NCBI GenBank assembly: GCA_947561585.1
Contig: CANNZV010001439.1
Span: 1-64,000, forward strand
Direction of reading: 5' to 3'
DNA length: 64,000 bases
DNA from: Caprella mutica
Taxonomy: Eukaryota > Arthropoda > Malacostraca > Amphipoda > Caprellidae
A program made the translations under genes and the position numbers. The notes beneath the pieces are model-generated. The model saw nothing but the letters and a program-made list of their open reading frames with translations, was not told the DNA's origin and did not search any database. Positions 36,099-46,168 of this stretch are shown in pieces (the first letter of the stretch is position 1; every line of letters begins with the position of its first letter).

Positions 36099-36178
36099 TA
36101 AGGTCACCTCGTTTATAAAAGGGGTTGTGGGTGCGGCAGTTGCTTCAGTTGAGCTTTAGGTTTGGTCGTGTTAAGACG
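36099..36178 (+). promoter_or_regulatory. Core promoter of the cuticular protein gene: TATA, Inr, DPE
   Basis: TATAAAA is at 36114-36120, TCAGTT at 36145-36150 (A at 36147 taken as +1, so the TATA T is at -33), and AGACG at 36174-36178, exactly +28 to +32, matching the DPE consensus RGWYV. A CTAAGGTCACC half-site at 36099-36109 resembles the FTZ-F1 site, one mismatch away. The predicted 5' UTR is 51 nt. Confidence 0.75.
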
Positions 36179-36197
36179 TAACTCGAGGTGTGCCGAA

Positions 36198-36215
36198 ATG
36201 AGACTAACGCTCCTG
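36198..36215 (+). CDS. Exon 1 of the cuticular protein gene (six codons)
   Basis: ATG AGA CTA ACG CTC CTG then GTAAGT, a strong donor. MRLTLL joins in phase 0 to VLGAALLAVAAAQ of exon 2, completing a typical signal peptide. A tiny first exon holding only the start of the signal peptide is common in insect cuticle genes. The coding exon starts at the first ATG after the predicted transcription start. Confidence 0.88.
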
Positions 36216-37495
36216 GTAAGTGATGGATAAATTGGCATAGAAAGAGGTTTAACTTTTCTACTTAAAATATCTTTTATTCATAGCTATTTTAACATCAATA
36301 AAGTGCAACTATTTCTTTTAATAAAATTGGGTAATTTTCAAGTTATTGCACGGTTCCACTTTTTTGATAATTCAAGAAAAGGTAAATATTTATTAATTAG
36401 GTATCTATTATTCCTGCAGGTATCATTGATACCAATTAAAGTTAAATGATAATAATAATATATTCCTGTATGATCGAAAATGTGGAACCGTCCGATAACT
36501 CGAAAATTACCGTAAATTAATAAATTAAAATTTTCGTAAAATACTGTTAATAAAATATATTATTTATCTATAACGTATATCTAGAATTAAAAATTCGTAA
36601 CTCATTTTAATATAGAGGTATCGATACATATATGTACTACAATGAATGATATACAGTTCTTAACTTTGAACTTTCATTAATATTTTAAATAAAAAAAAAT
36701 TCGTTAAACTATTATATAATTTATTATTATATAATACGCATAATTATATAAAATGCATAAAACATTCTTTTATAATTATGAAAACATATTCTAAATCATT
36801 TAAAAAAAAATACAATTACAATTTGTTATATAAAAATATTGCCACAATAATTGTTTTTATATTTCAGTATATGAATAATATTTCAATATACTTTATTATA
36901 TCTACCTCAAGCAAATTTATCCACTTATCACCATATCCAAATAAATACAATAAAATTTACAAGATCACAAGCAATATTATCCCAATATTGCCCCAATATT
37001 GCCGCAATAAATCTAAAAATAGAACTACAGAAAATGATAATCATTGATGTAATATTCTCTTGTAACCTGGGGACCATCTAATACACAGTGAATGTAGATC
37101 AGTTCAATTATAGGGTGATAGTTTCAACCCTCATGTGGGTAAGTTGCGTGGGCTGGTGTGGGTTAGAGTAGGGCTAACACCTCGCATCAGAAAGGGGCTT
37201 TACCCTATTCGGGTTGTTTTGAAAGGGAGTGTTTCAATTTATAAGAAAGTAAAAGGAGTTTAGAAGTTATCGCTAACTGATATAATGAATAGTGTGATAA
37301 TTAATTTATAATGTATACAAAGTATCATTTCTAAAGAACTCTGTATATTATAATTTGATTTAAAAAGTAATTATCAAAATGAGTGAATGATTAGTTTTAA
37401 AATGGTCTACCAACATTAAATATCTATTTACCAATAGTGGATCAATGTTTTTCCAACATTTAACCAAGTTTTACTAATATTCAATCAATTCAGGT
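36216..37495. other. Intron 1 of the cuticular protein gene, proximal part
   Basis: Mostly AT-rich. The patch 37120-37210 is richer in GC (AGTAGGGCTAACACCTCGCA) and may be a retroelement scrap. No other gene is seen inside the intron. Confidence 0.5.
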
Positions 37496-37670
37496 AGATT
37501 TACCAACATTCAGGCTTCATTTACTAACATTTAGGTACTTTTACCAACATTCTAGTAACTTTTACCAACATTCAAGTAACTTTTACCAACAATCAGGTAC
37601 TTTTACCAGCATTCAAGTAACTTTTACCAACATTCAGATACTTTTACCAACAATCAAGCTTTACCTCGCA
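37496..37670. repeat. Short 21-23-bp repeat, about seven copies
   Basis: Variants of ACCAACATTCAAGTAACTTT are strung together with changing spacers. Confidence 0.75.
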
Positions 37671-37743
37671 TTCATCCAACATTCACCAATATTTGTTCAA
37701 ATTCCAATCAACACAATTAACAGTTTACCTACCTCTTTAAACT

Positions 37744-38136
37744 CTATACAAAAAATAACTACATATATAAGTCTTAACTTGTACAAATAACTAAATATAT
37801 AAGTCTTAACTTAATACAAATAACTACATATGTAAGTCTTAACTTAATACAAATAACTACATATGTAAGTCTTAACTTAATACAAATAACTACATATATA
37901 AGTCTTAACTTAATACAAATAACTACATATGTAAGTCTTAACTCAATACAAATAACTACATATGTAAGTCTTAACTCAATACAAATAACTACATATGTAA
38001 GTCTTAACTCAATACAAATAACTACATATGTAAGTCTTAACTTAATACAAATAACTACATATGTAAGTCTTAACTCAATACAAATAACTACATATGTAAG
38101 TCTTAACTCAATACAAATAACTACATATGTAAGTCT
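37744..38136. repeat. 33-bp tandem repeat, about 12 copies
   Basis: The unit is AACTACATATGTAAGTCTTA plus ACTTAATACAAAT. ACATATGT is palindromic. Each unit carries GTAAGT, a donor-like hexamer on the sense strand of the host intron. Confidence 0.95.
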
Positions 38137-38596
38137 GCATAGATATTAGCAAAGTGTATAGCAGCCTATCTTCTTTATCTCCCTTATCTAAGTGTTAGAG
38201 GTTGATGATCACATTCAAGGCAAACTAGTTTGAATTATTCAGAGTAAAACACGCAAACAAATCAAAATGAAAAAGAAAATGCTTTAACGAAAGGGTAGGA
38301 TAGCGGTTCGGTTGAAGGGACAGGGATGAATTCGATAGTTACAAAATGTATTGTTTATTACCTTTTTTGGGGATTCTTTTGTGATGCTCTTTGGTATGAC
38401 CCGATGATTCGGATAAAAAATAATTATATAGAAAAATATATATATTATTCATTGCTAGAGGATTAAAAAAACGAAAGGCATGTGGACTTAAATACCAAAG
38501 TTAAAGGACAAAAGTCAATAAAGGTCAAATGTTATTGTAAATAACATTATTATGTATCATCAACAGGTGGGGAGGACACTGAAAAAAAGGCACTTA

Positions 38597-38779
38597 GCTG
38601 TAGTGTCCTAAGTAAAGAAGTATCCTCTATAGTGAACAAATTTTCTTTAGTTTTCTTTAATTTTCTGAAACTGATGACCATTTCATGACAGACAAGTGAA
38701 AATGTTCACTATAGAGGCTACTTCCTTACTCAGGACTCTACATTCACTATAAAGGACTTCACTATAGAGGACTCTACTG
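38597..38779. mobile_element. Pogo-like MITE (family A), left end lost
   Basis: The right end ACTATAGAGGACTCTACTG precedes TA. The middle pair TTTCTGAAACTGATGACCAT and the two CTCTATAGTGAAC lines are intact. Confidence 0.82.
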
Positions 38780-40146
38780 TAGATCACAGTTCGTATAAGG
38801 AAGTGGTACAGACATACCCTGCAGTGGTTCAGTGTATCATTTTCGTAGGTTCTAATTACTGTGCCCATAAATAGAGATACTCCTTACCCGCCTGTTTTAA
38901 ACTCGAGGACACTTGTGCAAAAAAAGGCTAAACGAAAGAGGAATATTTCTTGCTGAAGTTAAATATACTGTTTACTAAATAAAGGATTATGTGAATGTTT
39001 TAATGTCAAATTGTAACTGAAAATGGAAAAATGAATATTTGGATAATTGACTATTTTTAAATAAAAATTTGTGAAATATCTAAATTTGAACAAATATTAT
39101 GTTGATAAATTGCTTTATTGGTAATTTTAACTGTAACAATTTACCATTAATTTACCATGCTTCAATATATCAGAAGGTAGATATTTAGCTGATAGTACAA
39201 TCGAATGCGGACGACAATACTAACTAACATCTGGTCTTTCCAATAACAAACGATTAACTCGCCCATGTTGCTAAAAAAGATGTCCAAACGTCCTTCGTTT
39301 GTATAACGGTTATCGTTTAGTCCTTCGGCAACTGTAAATTACTTTATAATGTACCTATAAAAAGAGCTATCGTAAAGACATAATTGACTAATTGGTGAGA
39401 GGCAAAAGGATGCATAAGGAGATTTCAATGCACTTTATGTAATGATTTTTGTAGTGGTGTTTGGATGCCATTTTGATGTCCTTATTTTATGAACTGTTTA
39501 TTTATTTGAATGTATTTTACACAGGATGTTTAGTTCATAGTCCTGCAAAATAATAATATAAATAATACTGGTAATTATTATCGGTTTCTTTTTGTTAAAA
39601 AATCGGCAAAATTTGAAAATGAAGTAAATATTGAAATTATTTTTTCTGATATATTGATTAAACTACATGAGAATGGATATTCTATGTAGAAAATAAGAAA
39701 GACAAATTACAACAAAAATAAAGTTTGATCGAAAATAAAATTTATAACTTTTAAAAAAATTCAAAAAGAATAATATAATTTACATAGCTATTGTTTTCAT
39801 TTAATTTTTATTTATTTAATTCTAAATATTTTCATCCTAATTTTTGAGACGTCTTACTCTTAGTAAATCGCTATAGAATGTATATTTCTCTGACCCACAC
39901 ACTGAACCACCATCCATCTTAAAAAGAAAATATTCTTTACATATTTTACACAGTGTTTTTCTTTACATTGAGTTTGAAAACTTTAAATGATCTAATTCGA
40001 AAATATTTGACTTTTACAAACCTTCTGACTGTGTTAATTACTTCTGAGTGAATTCATTTAACTTCCGCAGTACATTAATTCTGATTAACAGACAACATTG
40101 TGACGTCAAAAGGGCGGGGAAATGAAACGTAAAGTCTGTCTCGATA
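38780..40146. other. AT-rich intronic stretch
   Basis: Nothing recognisable is seen. Confidence 0.4.
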
Positions 40147-40190
40147 CAGTAGAACTCCTCTATAGTGAACTCCTCTATAGTGAACTCCTG
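40147..40190. mobile_element. Solo left end of pogo-like MITE (family A), two to three 15-bp units
   Basis: CAGTAGAACTCCTCTATAGT follows TA, then GAACTCCTCTATAGT and GAACTCCT, and the element stops. Confidence 0.85.
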
Positions 40191-42549
40191 AATATATAAT
40201 TTTTTTATTAAATAATTACTTATATAAAATTTCGTCATATATTTAATCCATAAAAATCAGGCCATAAAATATTCTAAATAATGATTGCTGAATAAAAATA
40301 ATTTTATGAATTAAAATGTTTTCTTTTTTGTGTTAAATTCTATTATTTCAAAATTTAAAGAAGGAGAAATGAAAGAGATTTTACAATGAACTAAAATACT
40401 TGGTCTAACAAATAATAAAAATATCAAAAATGTGAAAAATATTTAATATAAACATAATAAATGAAGTTAATTCAGTAAATATAAAAGTGAATTAACCAGT
40501 TACACCATTTCAGTGGAATAATAAAGCATACATAGACTATTTTACGCAATATAGTGAAAAGGTCACTATAATGACTATATCTGGTGACACTAGGCAACTG
40601 TATAGAGTACACACAGTCGTGATATGTAGGCTAGAAATGTGAAGGTATTTAAAGATAAACTGACTATTTTAAAGATAATAAGCCTTACCAGAAGAATTCA
40701 TCTACGCATTTTAGAAATCAGATACGCATTTTGATCATTTGTTGCTGTAGGAGTTCATCAATAGAGGAATATTATTTGTATCTTCTTTCACGTACGAATT
40801 ACTTTGCTATCAAGAACCTGGTAATAATCTATTAGAATTGAGGTATAATAAATAGTATAAATAGAATGTGTCGTAATTAAGCTCCTTTCTATAAATCTTT
40901 CAAACCACTAAAGTGTATTCATTTAACCATCAGCAATTAATGTATAGCTGTCTAAGTCAACTCCGACAAACACTATTTGATATAGTTTTGGAAAAGGAGA
41001 TATCGTGATAAAATGGCAGTAAAACAGGGTTAGTAAATCAGTATCATTTGAATATTGGCAGTGAAAAGGGTTGGTAAAGTATTGTCGGTAAACACTGTCG
41101 GTAAAACACTGTCGGTAAAACAGTGTCGGTAAAACAGTGTCGGTAAACCAGTGTTGGTAAAACAGTGTCGGTACATTCAAGCCACTCTCACCCGATTTAC
41201 CAACATTCACTTTACGTTTTCTGGGGCAACATTTTGCGTCTGGGAAATTCTTTGACGTGACGTGATGCAAATGAAATTGTCGAAAAGTGTTGAAATTGTC
41301 GAAATATTTTGGTATTGTTGAAATTGTTGATACAAGTAGAGATTGTTGAAAGTGTTTGAAATGGTTCTTAAAATGGTAAAACTGTTAGAAAATGTTAAGC
41401 TTGTTGAAACTAAAGACGAAATAATGTTAAAACATATTAACAATGAAAACTAAATTATTGAAGCGTATCACCAGTGAAAAAAACTGTAAAAAAAACTTGC
41501 TTTAAATGGCATTCATAAATTAGAAGATTTTAAAAGTTTTTCGTGATCGTATGTTGTAATTTTAGGTAATTTTACCTCACTTTAATTGCAGGTAATTTGT
41601 CAGACACTGTTCATATTTCTTTGATTTACTTACCTAGTCTTTGAATTTATTAATCTATTCATTTAAATCAATTTATATTTACTCTTTAATTCAATCAATT
41701 ACTAAAAAAATTAGGTTAGGAATTAAAAAATCTCTAAACAGAAATTCCTAAAATTTATATTTTGAACATAAAGAAAATTACTGAACATGAAGTTTTTAAA
41801 CATTAGTTCAAATGCAAAAGAATTATATCATTTCCACTTGGAAATTACTAAGTCTCTTTTAATTACTAAGTCTCTTTCTTCTAAAACTCTAGAATATCAT
41901 TTCAAAGCATACATATTAAACCTACCAAAGCTAAATATTCTAAACAGAAAGTTACCAAACATAACATTTCATATTTGTGTGTCCAGTATCAGATTCCACT
42001 GTAGAGTGTACGCATTTTTTGTCAGTGATTTTCTCTTTCTAAATACCAAGGCCCTAACACAAACAATGTCAGTGGATATTTGAGAGCTGCCTATCTGAAC
42101 ATTTGTGCAGCTATTAGCAGGTATATGGGTGTGGAAAGACGTTACGCTTTTCTAACTTAAACACAAAATGTCAGAGAGTCTTTAATTGAAGGTGTTTTGT
42201 GTGTTTAGTATTTATGTGTTCTTTACAGACATTCCTAGATTGTGTTATCCAGTAACATTTAGGTCACTATTGTAGAGTAATTTGAATATATTTTCAGTAT
42301 ACGTTCGTTCGTGGTAATCTATACAACCACTATTCAACATTGAAATATCTTTTAACATACCGTCTTCATATTAAGCTTTAACTCTTAACATTAACATTTT
42401 GTTTTCATGTTAGGTTTCACCTTTTAACATTTCATTTCTGTCAATAGAGTTCTGTATACCAAAGCGAAATAATCTTAGGCGTCTACCAGACGATTGATTC
42501 ACTTCCTCGACAACCATATATGTACCTATTACGATTTATCTGTTCAACT
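40191..42549. other. Intronic stretch with a small 14-bp repeat
   Basis: GGTAAAACAGTGTC repeats about six times at 41088-41172. GTTGAAATTGTTG-like lines occur at 41275-41360. A decayed 71-bp unit piece lies at 40748. Open frames at 41207 (-) and 41787 (+) lack any support. Confidence 0.5.
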
Positions 42550-42557
42550 GTGATGAC

Positions 42558-42891
42558 TAGGGTTGTGACAATATGCATTTAAAATCATAGATCTTAAGAA
42601 TATCACAGACGAAATGAAATGGTATCGAATACTATATACCGCTGGTGTAGAACCATTCAATACTCTTTAATTCTCTCCGTCTATGATATTCTCTATGATT
42701 TATAAGCATATTGTCACTAGGGTTGTGACAATGTGCTTTATAAATCATAGATCTTAAGAATATCACAGACGAAATGAAATGGTATCGAATACTATATACC
42801 GCTGGTGTAGAACCTTTCAATACTCTTTAGTTCTCTCCGTCTATAATATTTTCGGGATGTATGATTTTATAAGCATATCGTCACAACTCTA
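42558..42891. mobile_element. hAT-type MITE dimer with perfect 8-bp target duplication
   Basis: GTGATGAC at 42550-42557 and 42892-42899 flank the pair. Copy 1 (42558-42717) begins TAGGGTTGTGACAATATG. Copy 2 (42718-42891) begins TAGGGTTGTGACAATGTG and ends CGTCACAACTCTA. Copy 1 lacks its last seven bases where copy 2 starts. Both share GAATATCACAGACGAAATGA and TACCGCTGGTGTAGAACC. Confidence 0.92.
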
Positions 42892-42899
42892 GTGATGAC

Positions 42900-43864
42900 G
42901 TAACCTCGTCAACCCAATTAATTCTCTAAATTGATGACTGTATAGATAGTTTGCTGGATGAAAAGAATTCAATTAATACAATCTGATGAGGGTCAGTTCA
43001 TAGCGAAACAACATTCGAGTGAAAGCGAAAGTTTAAAAAGTATATGAAACACATAAGTCTCCATTTACAGTTGATGGAAGGAACCGCAACCCAGACGCAT
43101 TTGTTCTGCATTCTTTTCGTTACGGAATATGTACATGTAGGCTGCAGAATTACTATTGTACTTTCATATGAATTACTATTGTACTTTCATATGATTTGGT
43201 AATGGCATAGGCAAGATTTCTCATTGTTCCTTCTATTGCTCGCTCTATTGTCGACCTTATAGAAGAATAATGGCATCGTTTAGAGAATGAATATCAGCAT
43301 GGATGAGCGATAGAAATAATTTATTCATATGTAAATAAGCGATGCATAATTTTAATAAACAACATAATTTATATATATGAATAAACCACTGACCAAAATC
43401 TATTGAAAGAATTTATGAATATGAAACTTTAGGCATTCTACTCACACAGATCTGATAGAAATCATAAATACTCGCTCCAAATTATTAGCAATTCTAATAG
43501 AGTTGAACCTACCTGACACTGACCGTGTTTGATAAGTAGGCTCAAGGTGTTTACTTCAGATGATGAAAGTTAGTGGATAGCCTTAACCTTGAATGTGGCG
43601 CACCTGCAAGGCATAGTCACTCAGGTGTTCCAGATATTTACGCTCTAATTTATGTCATTTCACTCGATGTGATAGACAGGAAAGGGAAACTTGCGTTAGT
43701 GAACATAAAAAGAGTTGAAAATGAGAATAACAATCCGACAAACCTACAGCAATATTAATATTAACAAAAAATTATGAATGAAGATGAAGTTTTGTACTAC
43801 GGTTTTCCATAACTTTCTATCTTGAAATATTTCATTGTTTTAATTATTATTTTATTTCTTTCAG
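42900..43864. other. Distal part of the cuticle gene intron
   Basis: A direct duplication GAATTACTATTGTACTTTCA occurs at 43147 and 43170. A 61-codon open frame at 43573 has no intron-exon or domain support. The intron ends in ATTTCTTTCAG. Confidence 0.5.
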
Positions 43865-46168
43865 GTGTTGGGGGCTGCCCTCCTAGCAGTGGCCGCTGCT
43901 CAAGATAACCTTACTGGTAGAGAAAAAATCAGACAACTTGTTTTAAGGGCACGCGGAGGCGATACAGAAGCCCAATCCATTCTTGCAGCAAGAAGGAGGA
44001 AGAATTTGAGCTCAAGAAGAGAGAAAAATGTTAAAGAATCATCTGCAGTCCAATCCGTACTTGGAGGAAGCGGTAGAAGAAACTTCCAATCATCAAGAGG
44101 TACCGCAGCTAGCGCACCTGCTCCAGCTCCTGCTAGAAGAACTCAAACCCAGAGAGGAAGGCAAAGACAGGGAAGAAATAGACAGAGGCAGTCAGAGACA
44201 GTTGCTCCAACAACTTTCAGACCAGCATTCACTCCTCCAATCATTACCGAAGCCCCAACAACCGAAGCTCCAGCTGCAACTCTTGCTCCAGAATTCTTCG
44301 AGGCCATTGAACAGATTATTGAAAAGCCAGCTCCACGACTGGAACCAAAACCAGTTGATCTAACTCCAACGAAGATTGTTCCATCTATGTTCCAATCTGC
44401 TCAATTTGGTGCTGGAGGTGAAGGTGTTCTTCCTGCACTCGAGGAAGCACCAAGAAGACGTCCTCAACAGTCTGGTCAACGATCCGTTCAACAACAAGCT
44501 CAGCACAGGTCAGCTCTCTCCTCAAACCAACAGAGACCAACTCAAGCAGTCTCTAGACAAGTCTTTGAATTTGAACCTCATGTGGCTTTGAATAGTGGAC
44601 TTGAAATTGGAGATCGTAGTGAATTATTCACTCCCGTATTTGATCCAACTGATTCCACAACCAGAGCTCCTACCGTCCAGACATCTCGCAGATACTCTTA
44701 CTTTGATGAAGCTGGTAATTACATCTTCGGATACGAGGCTGAAGATGGCTCATTCAAAGAAGAGGTCCGTGGTCTCGACTGTATTGTTCACGGAAAGTAT
44801 GGATACATTGATCCAACTGGAATTCGTCGTGAATTCAACTACGTATCTGGAAACAAATGTGATCCTGACAGTCCCGATGGTTTATTACAGAATCCAGCTC
44901 CTGCAACATTAAACGATCAATTCTTACAACAAACTCGTGAGGAGCAAGTGAGTGATGCCGAGATGGCAAAACTTTCATTGAATAAGAGCAGGAAGCCAGT
45001 TTCTCCTCAGCGCCAACAACCAGCACCTCGTGCTCAACCAGTGCAAATATCTAGACCAGCTGTAAGACCCCAAACAAGACCAGCTCCAAGACCAACATCT
45101 TCTAGGAGATTAACCGTTCAGAGAACTCGCCAGGAACAACCTAGCCGTCCAGCTGAGCAACCACGTCGTCCAGTTGAAGAACCACGTCGTCCTGTTGAAC
45201 AACCACGTGAACAGCCACGTCGTCCTGTTGAACAACCACGTGAACAGCCACGTCGTCCAGTTGAACAACCACGTGAACAGCCACGTCGTCCAGTTGAACA
45301 ACCACGTGAACAGCCACGTCGTCCAGTTGAACACAGACCTGTTGATCTAACCCCAACCAATACAATTCCAGACATGTTCAAACCAGCTCAATTCGGAAGA
45401 GATAACAGTCCAGTTACTCAAGAGCAAGAACGCTTCCCAGTTCCAGATTTCATCAATCAACAATCGAGACCAAATCAATTAGAACAAAGAATTCGTGTTG
45501 CCCCAACAACCACTCCCAGACCTACAACACAGGCACCCACAACAACACGTAGACCAACAACTAGTCGCCCAGCAACCAAACCTGCACCTCGCAGACCAGC
45601 GCCACCTCCTCGTCAAACTGCCGCACCCGTGCGTCCAATAGAAAATACTCAAGATCTTGGACAATTTAATTCGATCTTCAGTGAATTTGGAACTCCTGGT
45701 GATTTCTTCCCCGGCCACTCCTCTTTCCAACCCAATGTGAATAGCAATATTCCATCACTTTTCCAGCCAGCTCAATTCAATGCACCTCGCCCTGCACCTC
45801 GCCCCGCTCCTCGTCCCACTCCTCGTCCCGCTCCTCGTCCCACTCCTCGTCCTGCTCCAAGACAACCCGCGCCCTTACCACCAGCACCAAGGAGAATCGA
45901 AGATAATGCTTTCGTTCTGACATCAAGACAGCCAGGTAGTGCCCCTCAGCTCGTATTTGACTCTGCTACCGGAGGATTCAGGACAGTTCATGTTCAGCAA
46001 TCCAATAACCACAACCAGCATCAAGGTTTCCATACCTTCCAAACCACAACCGGTCGCCCCCTTCCTTTCCACGGAAACCCCCATCATCTAAACACTGGAA
46101 GAAATCCACTTCCCCCAATACCCACCAGTAATTCTGAGTTCAACTCCTTTTTCTCCCAGCTCGGTTGA
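43865..46168 (+). CDS. Cuticular protein, proline-rich, with one chitin-binding-4-like domain (exon 2)
   Basis: Joined to exon 1 it codes for a 773-residue secreted protein of the cuticle. Signal peptide: MRLTLLVLGAALLAVAAAQ. A basic segment follows, then Pro/Thr/Gln-rich sequence. The domain lies at about 280-341: YSYFDEAGNYIFGYEAEDGS, then GKYGYIDPTGIRREF and YVSG. It matches the chitin_bind_4 (Rebers-Riddiford) pattern but has two cysteines (LDC and KCD) and no ADxxGF ending. PVDLTPT...P.MF..AQFG occurs at about 169 and 498, with a shorter form (NIPSLFQPAQFN) at 634. An 11-residue repeat (EQPREQPRRPV) occurs four times near 440-495, and PAPRPTPR repeats lie near 645-670. The tail is rich in His, Asn and Phe. 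Role: structural binding of chitin and other cuticle proteins, from the domain. It is similar in layout to insect proteins named lethal(3)malignant blood neoplasm 1, which I only suggest. Confidence 0.9.
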   Translation: MLGAALLAVAAAQDNLTGREKIRQLVLRARGGDTEAQSILAARRRKNLSSRREKNVKESSAVQSVLGGSGRRNFQSSRGTAASAPAPAPARRTQTQRGRQRQGRNRQRQSETVAPTTFRPAFTPPIITEAPTTEAPAATLAPEFFEAIEQIIEKPAPRLEPKPVDLTPTKIVPSMFQSAQFGAGGEGVLPALEEAPRRRPQQSGQRSVQQQAQHRSALSSNQQRPTQAVSRQVFEFEPHVALNSGLEIGDRSELFTPVFDPTDSTTRAPTVQTSRRYSYFDEAGNYIFGYEAEDGSFKEEVRGLDCIVHGKYGYIDPTGIRREFNYVSGNKCDPDSPDGLLQNPAPATLNDQFLQQTREEQVSDAEMAKLSLNKSRKPVSPQRQQPAPRAQPVQISRPAVRPQTRPAPRPTSSRRLTVQRTRQEQPSRPAEQPRRPVEEPRRPVEQPREQPRRPVEQPREQPRRPVEQPREQPRRPVEQPREQPRRPVEHRPVDLTPTNTIPDMFKPAQFGRDNSPVTQEQERFPVPDFINQQSRPNQLEQRIRVAPTTTPRPTTQAPTTTRRPTTSRPATKPAPRRPAPPPRQTAAPVRPIENTQDLGQFNSIFSEFGTPGDFFPGHSSFQPNVNSNIPSLFQPAQFNAPRPAPRPAPRPTPRPAPRPTPRPAPRQPAPLPPAPRRIEDNAFVLTSRQPGSAPQLVFDSATGGFRTVHVQQSNNHNQHQGFHTFQTTTGRPLPFHGNPHHLNTGRNPLPPIPTSNSEFNSFFSQLG
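45190..45325 (+). repeat. 33-bp coding minisatellite in the cuticle gene
   Basis: CAACCACGTGAACAGCCACG plus TCGTCCTGTTGAA repeats four times in frame, giving EQPREQPRRPV units. Synonymous CCT/CCA changes separate otherwise identical units. Confidence 0.9.

Noticed and set aside
41787..42083. 98-codon open frame
   Set aside because: AT-rich chance frame inside the cuticle gene intron; no domain, signal or repeat relation.
43573..43758. 61-codon open frame before cuticle exon 2
   Set aside because: It lies in the intron, has no signal peptide, domain or fitting splice site.
45110..45381. Minus-strand Trp/Cys/Arg-rich frames in the cuticle gene
   Set aside because: Shadows of the in-frame 33-bp coding repeat on the opposite strand.
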